From: Vibrio aquaticus
GTDB lineage: Bacteria > Pseudomonadota > Gammaproteobacteria > Enterobacterales > Vibrionaceae
Direction of reading: 5' to 3'
Assembly: GCF_003970385.1 (NCBI RefSeq)
Contig: NZ_RXZH01000011.1
Location: 150 to 64,149, forward strand
DNA: 64,000 nt
This document shows positions 7,569 to 16,005 of this stretch, piece after piece; within the stretch, counting starts at the first letter, position 1, and each line of letters opens with the position of its first letter. The notes below the pieces were generated by a model. That model was not told the origin of the DNA and did no database searches. It worked only from the letters and a program-made list of their open reading frames with translations. Position numbers and translations under genes: made by a program.

Positions 7569-8657
7569 ATGAAAGCCTCTATTTTAACTAAGCTAGAAAC
7601 CCTGGTTGAGCGTTACGAAGAAGTTCAACACCTACTTGGCGACCCTGATGTGATTGGTGACCAAGATAAATTCCGTGCGCTATCGAAAGAGTACTCGCAG
7701 CTTGAGGAAGTGACTAAGTGTTTCCAAGCTTTCCAACAAGCTCAGGAAGACCTCGTTGCCGCTGAAGAAATGGCAAACGAAGACGATGAAGAAATGCGCG
7801 AAATGGCGCAAGAAGAGATCAAAGAAGCAAAAGAGACGATTGAACGTCTAAACGATGAGCTTCAAATTCTTCTTCTTCCTAAAGATCCAAACGATGATCG
7901 TAACTGTTTCTTAGAAATTCGTGCGGGTGCGGGTGGTGATGAAGCGGGTATCTTCGCTGGCGACCTCTTCCGTATGTACAGCAAATTCGCAGAGAAGAAA
8001 GGCTGGCGTGTTGAAGTGATGTCTTCAAACGAATCCGAGCACGGCGGTTACAAAGAGATGATCGCTAAAGTTTCTGGTGATGGTGCGTATGGTGTGCTTA
8101 AGTTTGAATCAGGCGGTCACCGCGTACAGCGTGTTCCTGCGACGGAATCTCAAGGTCGAGTTCACACCTCAGCATGTACTGTGGCGGTAATGGCGGAAAT
8201 CCCAGAAGCGGAAATTCCAGAGATCAAAGCGGCAGACCTGAAAATTGATACATTCCGTGCATCAGGCGCGGGTGGTCAGCACGTTAACACCACGGATTCT
8301 GCAATCCGTATCACTCACTTGCCGACAGGTACCGTAGTAGAGTGTCAGGACGAGCGTTCACAGCACAAGAACAAAGCGAAAGCGATGGCGGTTCTTGCTG
8401 CACGTATTATCCAAGCTGAAGAAGCGAAACGTGCGGCTGAAGAGTCAGATACGCGTCGTAACCTATTAGGTTCTGGTGACCGTAGTGACCGTATTCGTAC
8501 GTACAACTACCCACAAGGTCGTGTTTCTGATCACCGCATCAACTTGACGATTTACCGCCTGAACGACGTGATGGAAGGTGAGGTTTCAAGCTTGGTTGAT
8601 CCTGTTATCCAAGAGCACCAAGCTGACCAGCTAGCCGCTCTAGCAGAGAACCACTAA
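7569..8657 (+). CDS. prfA: peptide chain release factor 1
   Basis: 362 aa. Reads UAA and UAG stops. The codon-reading tripeptide PAT is at residues 190-192 and the peptide-release GGQ at 235-237 (GAGGQHVN). Follows hemA by 46 nt and precedes its modifying enzyme prmC by 4 nt, the standard order. Confidence 0.98.
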   Translation: MKASILTKLETLVERYEEVQHLLGDPDVIGDQDKFRALSKEYSQLEEVTKCFQAFQQAQEDLVAAEEMANEDDEEMREMAQEEIKEAKETIERLNDELQILLLPKDPNDDRNCFLEIRAGAGGDEAGIFAGDLFRMYSKFAEKKGWRVEVMSSNESEHGGYKEMIAKVSGDGAYGVLKFESGGHRVQRVPATESQGRVHTSACTVAVMAEIPEAEIPEIKAADLKIDTFRASGAGGQHVNTTDSAIRITHLPTGTVVECQDERSQHKNKAKAMAVLAARIIQAEEAKRAAEESDTRRNLLGSGDRSDRIRTYNYPQGRVSDHRINLTIYRLNDVMEGEVSSLVDPVIQEHQADQLAALAENH

Positions 8658-8661
8658 TCCA

Positions 8662-9522
8662 ATGTCGGCTGAAAACAGTGTTGAATACACACTAAAGCAG
8701 GCCGTACAGCAACTTCAAGAGAGCGGCAGCGATTCGCCCTCTCTTGATGCGGCGGTGCTTCTTTGCCACGCACTAGACAAGCCTCGCTCGTTTCTTCTTA
8801 CCTGGCCTGACAAAATACTCGACGGCGCTCAGCTTGATCAATTTGATGCGCTGTTGCAACGTCGAATTATCGGTGAGCCGGTCGCTTATATTACCGGTGA
8901 ACGCGAATTTTGGTCTCTTCCGTTAAAAGTCTCTCCTTCAACGTTGATCCCTCGCCCTGATACAGAAAGGCTGGTGGAGATCGCCTTAGATAAAGCGGTT
9001 GATATACAAGGCGATATTCTTGATTTAGGCACAGGTACTGGAGCCATTGCTCTGGCACTCGCATCTGAGTTGCCTCACCGCCAAGTCACCGGAATCGATC
9101 TCAAAGAAGACGCTCAACAACTGGCTCAATCTAATGCAACATCGCTCAACCTGAACAACACCCAATTTTTAGCTGGGAGCTGGTTTGATCCTTTAGCGAG
9201 CGGAACAAAGTTTGCTTTGATTGTTTCCAATCCGCCTTATATCGAGAAAGAAGATCCGCACTTGGTGCAAGGTGATGTGCGCTTTGAACCTTTGAGCGCG
9301 TTGGTTGCTGATGAAAAAGGTTTGGCAGATATTCGACATATCGCCACACAAGCGCGAGTTTTCCTCGAAGATAGCGGGTGGTTGATGTTCGAACATGGTT
9401 TTGAACAAGGCAAACCGGTAAGAGAATTATTACAGTCACTTGGTTACGAACAAGTGGCAACCTACAAGGACTATGGCGATAACGACCGAGTTACCATCGG
9501 TCAATACTTATCATTAAAGTAA
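8662..9522 (+). CDS. prmC: release factor glutamine methyltransferase
   Basis: 286 aa SAM-dependent enzyme that methylates the Gln of GGQ in RF1 and RF2. SAM motif I is DLGTGTGAIALAL, and the substrate-binding NPPY is at residues 190-193. The N-terminal helical domain (LKQAVQQLQESGSDSPSLDAA) is present. Begins 4 nt after prfA. Confidence 0.97.
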   Translation: MSAENSVEYTLKQAVQQLQESGSDSPSLDAAVLLCHALDKPRSFLLTWPDKILDGAQLDQFDALLQRRIIGEPVAYITGEREFWSLPLKVSPSTLIPRPDTERLVEIALDKAVDIQGDILDLGTGTGAIALALASELPHRQVTGIDLKEDAQQLAQSNATSLNLNNTQFLAGSWFDPLASGTKFALIVSNPPYIEKEDPHLVQGDVRFEPLSALVADEKGLADIRHIATQARVFLEDSGWLMFEHGFEQGKPVRELLQSLGYEQVATYKDYGDNDRVTIGQYLSLK

Positions 9523-9550
9523 ATCACCAGTGAAGTAAGAGAGAACAACA

Positions 9551-9934
9551 ATGTACGAAGGTTTAAAGCATTTCCATTTATTGACCATCGCTATTAGTGC
9601 GACGCTGCTATCGGTTCGATTTGCAATGATGATGGCAAACTCAAATCTGCTTGAGAAAAAGTTTTTCAAAGTGTTCCCACACATCAATGACACTTTTTTG
9701 CTGTTATCGGGTGTCGGCCTTGTGTTTATTACTGGCTTTATTCCTTTTACACCTGCCGCACCTTGGCTAACTGAAAAGCTCACCTGTGTATTGGCGTACA
9801 TTGCACTGGGCTTCTTTGCTCTTAAGCTAGGTAAAAATAAGCTACTGAGAACGTTTTCATTTTTTGGCGCGCTAGGCTGGCTTGCAATGGCGGGTAAAGT
9901 CGCGGTCACTAAAGTTCCGGTGTTGTTTGGTTAA
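9551..9934 (+). CDS. sirB2: SirB2 family membrane protein
   Basis: 127 aa with four hydrophobic segments. Starts MYEGLKHFHLLTIAISA, the usual SirB2 N terminus. The biochemical role of the family is unknown. It is identified by sequence pattern and by its fixed place between prmC and sirB1. RBS GAGAG lies about 10 nt before the ATG. Confidence 0.85.
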   Translation: MYEGLKHFHLLTIAISATLLSVRFAMMMANSNLLEKKFFKVFPHINDTFLLLSGVGLVFITGFIPFTPAAPWLTEKLTCVLAYIALGFFALKLGKNKLLRTFSFFGALGWLAMAGKVAVTKVPVLFG

Positions 9935-9952
9935 TGAGGATTGATAACCCAC

Positions 9953-10762
9953 ATGCTTGAGTTATTTGATGAAGACTTTGATGCCATGGAGCTTGCCGAA
10001 GGCGCTCTGGCATTGAATAAAGCAGTCAACCCTCACACACAAGTTGACTGGGCACAAGCTGAACTCGATCGTTTGGTGAATGAAGCGGAATTGGCGCTCG
10101 CTCATGAAATTAATGAAAAGCAGAGATTTGAGGCTCTGCTTCGCTTGTTCTATTACGACTGGCAGTTCCAGGGCGATAGAGACAGCTATTTCCGTTCGGA
10201 AAATGGCTTTATTGATCAAGTCTTAGAGCATCGTAAAGGCATTCCAGTCAGCCTTGGTGCTGTGTTGTTATTCATTGCCCGTAAGCTTGGCTTCCCATTA
10301 TCAGGTGTTACTTTTCCAACTCAATTTTTACTTAAGCTAGAGTGGTATGGTGAAAAGCCGATCTATATCAACCCGTTTGACGGGGAGCTGGTCTCTGAAC
10401 ATACCTTGCGAGCATGGTTGATTGGTCATAAAGGCCCGCTTGCTAAATTGGAGTCAAAACATCTAGAGCCGACGGATAACCCTACTGTGATAGGACGTTG
10501 GTTAGCCCTATTGAAAAGTGCTCTACTGCGTGAAGAGCGCTATACTTTGGCTCTAAAGTGCACCGATCTAGCGTTAACCTTTGTGCCAGATGACCCGTAT
10601 GAAATTCGCGACCGTGGCTTTATTTACCAGCAGCTCGATTGCCATCAAATTGCACTTAGTGATTATCAGTTCTTTATCGATCAATGCCCAGATGATCCGG
10701 CGGCTGAATTGTTAAAGAATCAAGTGAACGCCATGAGTCAGACTCTGGTGACCTTACATTAA
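9953..10762 (+). CDS. sirB1: SirB1 family protein (transglutaminase-like fold with TPR tail)
   Basis: About 269 aa. The central segment around HRKGIPVSLGAVLLFIARKLGFPLSGV is the hallmark of the SirB1/YchA family. The C-terminal third (ALKCTDLALTFVPDDPYEIRDRG) looks like tetratricopeptide repeats. Function is not established. I chose the ATG at 9953; a TTG 12 nt upstream is in frame but lies too close to the GAGG. Confidence 0.85.
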   Translation: MLELFDEDFDAMELAEGALALNKAVNPHTQVDWAQAELDRLVNEAELALAHEINEKQRFEALLRLFYYDWQFQGDRDSYFRSENGFIDQVLEHRKGIPVSLGAVLLFIARKLGFPLSGVTFPTQFLLKLEWYGEKPIYINPFDGELVSEHTLRAWLIGHKGPLAKLESKHLEPTDNPTVIGRWLALLKSALLREERYTLALKCTDLALTFVPDDPYEIRDRGFIYQQLDCHQIALSDYQFFIDQCPDDPAAELLKNQVNAMSQTLVTLH

Positions 10763-10806
10763 GCCCATCTCATTTGAGTTGGGTTAGACAAAATAGAGAG
10801 AAGAAA

Positions 10807-11658
10807 ATGGAACAGAAAATTGTTCACGTTGGTGATATTCCAGTAGCGAACGACAAGCCATTCACGCTGTTTGCTGGTATGAACGTACTTGAGTCTCGCG
10901 ATCTTGCAATGCAGATTTGTGAGCACTACGTAAAAGTAACGGAAAAGCTAGGTATCCCTTACGTATTCAAGGCGTCTTTCGATAAAGCGAACCGCAGCTC
11001 TGTTCATTCTTACCGTGGTCCAGGTCTTGAAGAAGGCATGAAAATCTTCCAAGAACTGAAAGACACGTTCGGCGTAAAAATCATTACTGATGTGCACACT
11101 GAAGCGCAAGCTCAGCCAGTAGCTGACGTTGTAGACGTTATTCAATTACCAGCATTCCTAGCGCGTCAAACAGACCTTGTTGAAGCAATGGCTAAGACGG
11201 GCGCTGTGATCAACGTGAAAAAACCTCAGTTCATGAGCCCAGGCCAAGTGGGCAACATCGTTGATAAATTCAGTGAATGTGGCAACGAAAATATCATTCT
11301 TTGTGAGCGCGGCTCATGCCTTGGTTACGATAACCTAGTGGTTGATATGCTTGGTTTCGGCGTGATGAAAAAAGCGTCAAACGGCAGCCCAATCATTTTC
11401 GATGTAACGCACTCTCTTCAGATGCGTGACCCATCAGGCGCGGCTTCAGGCGGCCGTCGTGAGCAAACGGTAGAGCTTGCTAAAGCAGGTCTAGCAACAG
11501 GTATTGCTGGTCTATTTATTGAAGCGCACCCGAACCCAGATCAAGCTCGTTGTGACGGACCATCGGCACTGCCTCTAGACAAACTAGAGCCGTTCCTTGC
11601 ACAAATGAAAGCCCTAGATGATCTGATCAAAGGCTTCGACCAGATCGATATCAAATAA
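10807..11658 (+). CDS. kdsA: 3-deoxy-D-manno-octulosonate 8-phosphate synthase
   Basis: 283 aa. Condenses PEP with arabinose 5-phosphate to give Kdo-8-phosphate for LPS inner core. FKASFDKANRSS binds the sugar phosphate and PEP, ITDVHTE and the late IEAHPNPDQARCDGPSALP region complete the barrel. The in-frame start 33 nt upstream is not family-like; the ATG at 10807 has AGAGAAGAA just ahead. Last gene of the hemA cluster, followed by a terminator. Confidence 0.97.
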   Translation: MEQKIVHVGDIPVANDKPFTLFAGMNVLESRDLAMQICEHYVKVTEKLGIPYVFKASFDKANRSSVHSYRGPGLEEGMKIFQELKDTFGVKIITDVHTEAQAQPVADVVDVIQLPAFLARQTDLVEAMAKTGAVINVKKPQFMSPGQVGNIVDKFSECGNENIILCERGSCLGYDNLVVDMLGFGVMKKASNGSPIIFDVTHSLQMRDPSGAASGGRREQTVELAKAGLATGIAGLFIEAHPNPDQARCDGPSALPLDKLEPFLAQMKALDDLIKGFDQIDIK

Positions 11659-11676
11659 GCGTATTTAATGATCTTT

Positions 11677-11704
11677 AAGCCGGCATTGAGTCGGCTTTTT
11701 TTGT
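11677..11704 (+). terminator. terminator after kdsA
   Basis: Stem AAGCCG / CGGCTT with a 9-nt loop and a run of seven T residues, 18 nt past the kdsA stop. Confidence 0.85.
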
Positions 11705-12109
11705 GCCTGAATATAATGATTTGGCTAAACGAAATGAATCGAATCGAACTTGATTTGTTATGTTATATCATAACGATAAGACATTGAAATTACGATGAAT
11801 TTCTCTGTCGTTATCATAATCTGTTGAATGGTTAACCAAACTCACAAATCACTCAAAAGCACATGAAAACGTTTGCCTGTGATCATTTATTAACTCATGT
11901 GTAATTTTGATGGTTTGTTACACATTTGGTATGGGATTAAGGTGATCTATCCGACATAAATATGAAATCACCCTGTCAGGTTATTTAGGTTAATTTAAAC
12001 TAGTTCAAGTTTTACTACTCTCTAACTGCGTTTTTTCTCGCGTATGTCTATTCATAGAGGGTCGTTTTAAAAGCAGTGGAAACCCCCAAAAAGTTCAAAA
12101 GGTATGACA
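11705..12109 (+). other. long gene-free leader of the nucleotidase gene
   Basis: 405 nt, AT-rich, no credible reading frame. It contains an 8-bp inverted repeat, ATGTGTAA (11897-11904) and TTACACAT (11918-11925), with centres 21 bp apart, and just before it a TGTGATCA half-site. These suggest a regulated promoter, but I cannot assign a regulator. Confidence 0.5.
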
Positions 12110-13771
12110 ATGAAGCAAGGCCTGATCGTAAAAAGCGCAATTAGCGCAGCAATCCTGGCAACTCTAGCTGGTTGTGCAACAGCACCTCAGCAGGAGTGGG
12201 AAGCAGATAAAACTTACAAGCTGACAGTTCTTCACACTAACGACCACCACGGTCGCTTCTGGCAGAATAAATATGGCGAGTACGGCATGGCTGCTCGTAA
12301 GACGCTAATTGACGAACTGCGTGCTGAAATCGCAGCGGAAGGTGGTAGCTCACTACTTCTTTCTGGTGGTGACATCAACACAGGTGTTCCAGAGTCAGAC
12401 CTTCAAGATGCTGAACCAGATTTCAAAGGTATGAGCAAAATTGGTTACGATGCTATGGCACTAGGTAACCACGAGTTCGACAACCCTCTTGAAGTGCTAA
12501 TGAAGCAGAAAGAGTGGGCAAACTTCCCAATGCTATCAGCAAACATCTATGACAAAGAGACTGGCGAGCGTATGTTCCAGGCTTACGAGATGTTTGACCT
12601 ACAAGGCATCAAAGTTGCGGTTATCGGTCTAACAACAGAAGACACGCAGAAAATCGGTAACCCAGAGTTTATCGGTGGTATCGACTTCCGTGACCCGAAA
12701 GAAGAAGCAAAGAAACTGATTGCTGAACTTGAAAAGACTGAAAACCCAGACCTTATCTTCGCGGTAACTCACATGGGTCACTACGAAAATGGTCAGCGTG
12801 GTGTAAATGCGCCGGGTGATGTTGCCCTTGCTCGTTACCTAGACGAAGGCTCGCTAGATATGATCGTTGGTGGTCACTCTCAAGAGCCAGTATGTATGGA
12901 AGCGCCAAACGTTGTTAAGAAAAACTTCAAGCCTTCTGACGAATGTAAGCCTGACCTGCAAAACGGCACTTACATTGTTCAAGCACACGAATGGGGTAAA
13001 TACGTAGGTCGTGCAGATTACGAATTCCGTAACGGCGAACTAGAAATGGTAAGCTACGATCTGATCCCAGTAAACTTGAAGAAGAAAGTTAAGATTGACG
13101 GTAAGAAACAACGTGTTCTTATTGAAGACGAAATCAAGCAAGATGAAGCGCTACTCGAGTTCCTACGTCCTTACCAAGAGCAAGGTCAAGCGCAACTGGA
13201 CGTTAAGATCTCTGAGACTAACGGTAAGCTAGAAGGTGATCGTAACGTTGTTCGTTTCCAACAAACGAACCTAGGCCGTCTAATTGCCACGTCTCATATG
13301 GAACGCGCGCAAGCAGATTTCGCAGTAATGAACTCTGGTGGTGTTCGTGACTCTATTGAAGCGGGTGATGTCACTTACAAAGATGTACTGACAGTACAAC
13401 CATTTGCAAACATCCTGACTTACACAGACATGTCTGGTAAAGAAGTTCTGGATTACCTAAACGTTGTTGCAACTAAGCCTGTTGACTCTGGTGCTTACGC
13501 TCAGTTTGCTGGTATTTCAATGACGGTAGCAAACGGTGAAGTCTCTAACGTATTCATCGGCGGTAAACAGCTTCGTCTAGACGAGACTTACCGTTTCACT
13601 GTACCAAGCTTCAACGCTGCTGGTGGTGACGGTTACCCTAAATTGTCTGGCCACCCTGGTTTCGTTAATACTGGCTTCGTAGATGCAGAAGTACTTAAAG
13701 AGTACCTAGAAGCAAACAGCCCAATTGACGTTAACAAATACGCACCATCTGGTGAGATTGTTTACAAGTAA
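12110..13771 (+). CDS. nutA: NutA-type 5'-nucleotidase lipoprotein (UshA family)
   Basis: 553 aa. Signal sequence ends in lipobox LAGC, so it is a surface or periplasmic lipoprotein. The metallophosphatase domain shows LHTNDHHGRF, GGDINTG, GNHEFDN, THMGH and GGHSQ in order; the C-terminal substrate-binding domain has MNSGGVRDSI and FNAAGGDGYP. Vibrio NutA hydrolyses external ATP, ADP and AMP to nucleosides for uptake. The second ATG (12110) is preferred: AAAAGG lies 7 nt upstream of it and only 1 nt from the first ATG at 12104. Confidence 0.92.
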   Translation: MKQGLIVKSAISAAILATLAGCATAPQQEWEADKTYKLTVLHTNDHHGRFWQNKYGEYGMAARKTLIDELRAEIAAEGGSSLLLSGGDINTGVPESDLQDAEPDFKGMSKIGYDAMALGNHEFDNPLEVLMKQKEWANFPMLSANIYDKETGERMFQAYEMFDLQGIKVAVIGLTTEDTQKIGNPEFIGGIDFRDPKEEAKKLIAELEKTENPDLIFAVTHMGHYENGQRGVNAPGDVALARYLDEGSLDMIVGGHSQEPVCMEAPNVVKKNFKPSDECKPDLQNGTYIVQAHEWGKYVGRADYEFRNGELEMVSYDLIPVNLKKKVKIDGKKQRVLIEDEIKQDEALLEFLRPYQEQGQAQLDVKISETNGKLEGDRNVVRFQQTNLGRLIATSHMERAQADFAVMNSGGVRDSIEAGDVTYKDVLTVQPFANILTYTDMSGKEVLDYLNVVATKPVDSGAYAQFAGISMTVANGEVSNVFIGGKQLRLDETYRFTVPSFNAAGGDGYPKLSGHPGFVNTGFVDAEVLKEYLEANSPIDVNKYAPSGEIVYK

Positions 13772-13802
13772 GTTGACTCAAACTTATAAATCTCTTTAAG
13801 CT

Positions 13803-13834
13803 AAAGCGCGACTCTTCGGAGTGGCGCTTTTTTT
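13803..13834 (+). terminator. terminator after nutA
   Basis: Strong hairpin AGCGC-GACTC / GAGT-GGCGCT with a TTCG tetraloop and seven Ts. Confidence 0.9.
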
Positions 13835-13866
13835 ATTCCCTTTGCTTAAAGAAATCAGGAGGGAGC

Positions 13867-14340
13867 ATGACTCCTGCAATTAATCTCGCTAAGAAGAAAA
13901 AAATTTCTCATACCATTCATCAGTATGAACACGACCCGAGGGCTGACAGCTATGGCCTAGAGGCAGCGGAAGTGTTAGGTCAAGATCCGGCCAAAGTATT
14001 TAAAACGCTTTTGTTCAGCCTAAATGGTGAGCCAAAGAACCTAGCAGTAGCGATTATCCCTGTTGATCAGAAACTGAACCTCAAGCAAGCTGCTAAAGCT
14101 GCCAAGGCGAAGAAAGCAGAAATGGCGAATCCAGATATTGCGCAAAAGACGACGGGGTATGTGGTTGGTGGAATCAGTCCGCTAGGTCAAAAGAAAGCGT
14201 TGCCTACTTTTATTCACCGTAGTGCAGAAGACAAGCAAACCATCTGTGTCAGTGCGGGTAAGCGTGGTTTGGAGATTGAGCTGGCGCCACAAGATTTAGC
14301 GATGCTGACTCGTGGGCAGTTTGCGGAGCTGTGTCTGTAA
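13867..14340 (+). CDS. ybaK: Cys-tRNA(Pro)/Cys-tRNA(Cys) deacylase
   Basis: 157 aa YbaK-family editing protein that removes Cys mischarged on tRNA-Pro. TPAINLAKKKKISHTIHQYEHDP, the FKTLL stretch, VIPVDQKLNLK with the conserved Lys, and the GGISPLGQKK loop are all present. Stands alone between two terminators. Confidence 0.93.
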   Translation: MTPAINLAKKKKISHTIHQYEHDPRADSYGLEAAEVLGQDPAKVFKTLLFSLNGEPKNLAVAIIPVDQKLNLKQAAKAAKAKKAEMANPDIAQKTTGYVVGGISPLGQKKALPTFIHRSAEDKQTICVSAGKRGLEIELAPQDLAMLTRGQFAELCL

Positions 14341-14348
14341 CATTCTCA

Positions 14349-14388
14349 GTCATTCCATAGAGTGACGAAGGAGCGAGTAGGGAATCTC
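14349..14388 (-). repeat. dispersed palindromic repeat, partial copy
   Basis: Read on the minus strand this begins GAGATTCCCTACT and ends TATGGAATGAC. That closely matches the segment 62272-62312 (GAGATTCCCTACT ... TATAGGGAATGAC). An outward-facing TTCCCT lies further along at about 14415, so the element may be longer. Confidence 0.6.
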
Positions 14389-14431
14389 ATCCAGCGTTCA
14401 GCTCACTTAAAGGGTTCCCTGTGTTGAAAAT

Positions 14432-14461
14432 AAAAAGGGTTGGCACAAAGCACCAACCCTC
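14432..14461 (-). terminator. terminator after uraA
   Basis: Stem GGGTTGGTG / CACCAACCC, one of two bulges aside, followed by five Ts on the minus strand, about 36 nt past the uraA stop. Confidence 0.85.
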
Positions 14462-14470
14462 GTAATTTTT

Positions 14471-14498
14471 CGAAACTCGAAACTCGAAACTCGAAACT
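14471..14498. repeat. four tandem copies of a 7-bp unit
   Basis: CGAAACT repeated four times exactly, running up to and including two bases of the uraA stop codon. Lies between the coding end and the terminator. Confidence 0.9.
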
Positions 14499-15741
14499 AC
14501 TTTGTTTCTTCTTCCATCTGAGCGTTATCCACGACGTGGTTCTCACCCAAATCTTTTGGTAGAACAAGGTTTAGCAAGATAGCGACAATACCACATAGGC
14601 TCACACCTTGTAGGCTGAATTCGCCAACACCGAAAGCCATACCACCGATACCAAATACCAACGTGATTGCAACAATGACAAGGTTGCGTGATTTGTGAAG
14701 GTCAACGTTGTTCTTGATTAGCGTATTTAAACCAACCGTTGCAATAGAACCAAACAGAAGAATCATAATGCCGCCCATTACCGGCATAGGGATGGTTTGA
14801 AGCACGGCACCGAGCTTACCAACAAGCGCAAGTACAATGGCAGTAACGGCAGCCCAAGTCATAATGACAGGGTTAAAAGCTTTCGTGAGCATCACGGCAC
14901 CAGTGACTTCTGAGTAAGTCGTATTTGGCGGCGCGCCGACCATAGACGCAGCAATCGTTGCTACACCGTCGCCAGTAATTGTGCGGTGTAGACCTGGTTT
15001 CTTGATGTAGTTCTTACCCGTCACATTAGAGATCGCGAGCATGTCACCAACGTGCTCAACAGCAGGGGCAATCGCAACCGGGATCATAAATAGAATCGCG
15101 TTGATGTTAAATTCAGGTGCGGTGAAGTTCGGCAGTGCAAACCATGCGGCTTCTTGAACGGGTGTAAAGTCGACAATACCGTAACCCAAGCTTAAGCAGT
15201 AGCCTACGACAATACCACCTAAAATCGGCGTCAGTTTCAAAAAGCCTTTCGCAAACACACTTAGGATGATTGTTGTAAGCAAAGAAGCAATCGAAATAAT
15301 CATAGACGCATCAGCATCGATGACTTGTGCGCCGTCAACTTTGCCTAGAGCCATATTGACCGCAACGGGCGCAAGACCAAGACCAATCACCATAATGACA
15401 GGGCCAACTACGACAGGTGGTAGAAGTTTGTGGATGATTTCCACCCCACGAACTTTAATCAATGCGCCCATCGCCATGTAGACAAAACCCGCAGCCATGA
15501 GTCCGCCCATCGTGGCAGGAATACCCCATGTTTGAACGCCGTAAAGAATAGGTGCGATAAACGCGAAAGAAGACGCTAAGAAAATGGGAACCGTACGGCG
15601 AGTAACAAATTGGAAAAGAAGGGTACCGACACCCGCACCGAACAAAGCAACACTTGGGTCGAGCCCGGTAAGGAGAGGGACCAACACTAGCGCACCGAAT
15701 GCAACGAACAGCATTTGGGCACCTTGAATGGCGTTTTTCAT
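14497..15741 (-). CDS. uraA: uracil:proton symporter UraA (NCS2 family)
   Basis: 414 aa polytopic inner-membrane protein, about 14 membrane segments. Family signatures include GGLMAAGFVYMAMG, AVEHVGDMLAIS with the uracil-binding Glu, and GAPPNTTYSEVTGAV. Imports uracil for salvage. Here upp is not adjacent. A PurR-type operator lies about 85-100 bp upstream of the start, so the gene is probably purine/pyrimidine regulated. Confidence 0.95.
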   Translation of the reverse strand: MKNAIQGAQMLFVAFGALVLVPLLTGLDPSVALFGAGVGTLLFQFVTRRTVPIFLASSFAFIAPILYGVQTWGIPATMGGLMAAGFVYMAMGALIKVRGVEIIHKLLPPVVVGPVIMVIGLGLAPVAVNMALGKVDGAQVIDADASMIISIASLLTTIILSVFAKGFLKLTPILGGIVVGYCLSLGYGIVDFTPVQEAAWFALPNFTAPEFNINAILFMIPVAIAPAVEHVGDMLAISNVTGKNYIKKPGLHRTITGDGVATIAASMVGAPPNTTYSEVTGAVMLTKAFNPVIMTWAAVTAIVLALVGKLGAVLQTIPMPVMGGIMILLFGSIATVGLNTLIKNNVDLHKSRNLVIVAITLVFGIGGMAFGVGEFSLQGVSLCGIVAILLNLVLPKDLGENHVVDNAQMEEETK

Positions 15742-15825
15742 ATTGTTATTCCTTTATATGGCAAGTTAAGGGCAAAGTGCGGTTACTTGCCCTAACAAAA
15801 TAAAATTCGCAGGATTCTATCATTT

Positions 15826-15841
15826 AGCCAAACGTTTGCCA
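15826..15841. promoter_or_regulatory. PurR-type operator upstream of uraA
   Basis: AGCCAAACGTTTGCCA has the perfect 10-bp core CAAACGTTTG of the PurR box (consensus ACGCAAACGTTTGCGT). It lies in the uraA/DUF2066 divergent gap, nearer uraA. Confidence 0.7.
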
Positions 15842-16005
15842 TTCGAAGTAGATCAAATAAATAGCGAATAACCTATTCAATCTAACGATATGTTGCAGTG
15901 CTTTGGGTGAGTTTTCTGACAGGACTGTCGTCCTTTAGTTGCCCCGGTTGCGATAGTTGCTTATCATCAGCGTTTAATCGGTAAGAAATTGATCTTAGGA
16001 AGAGT

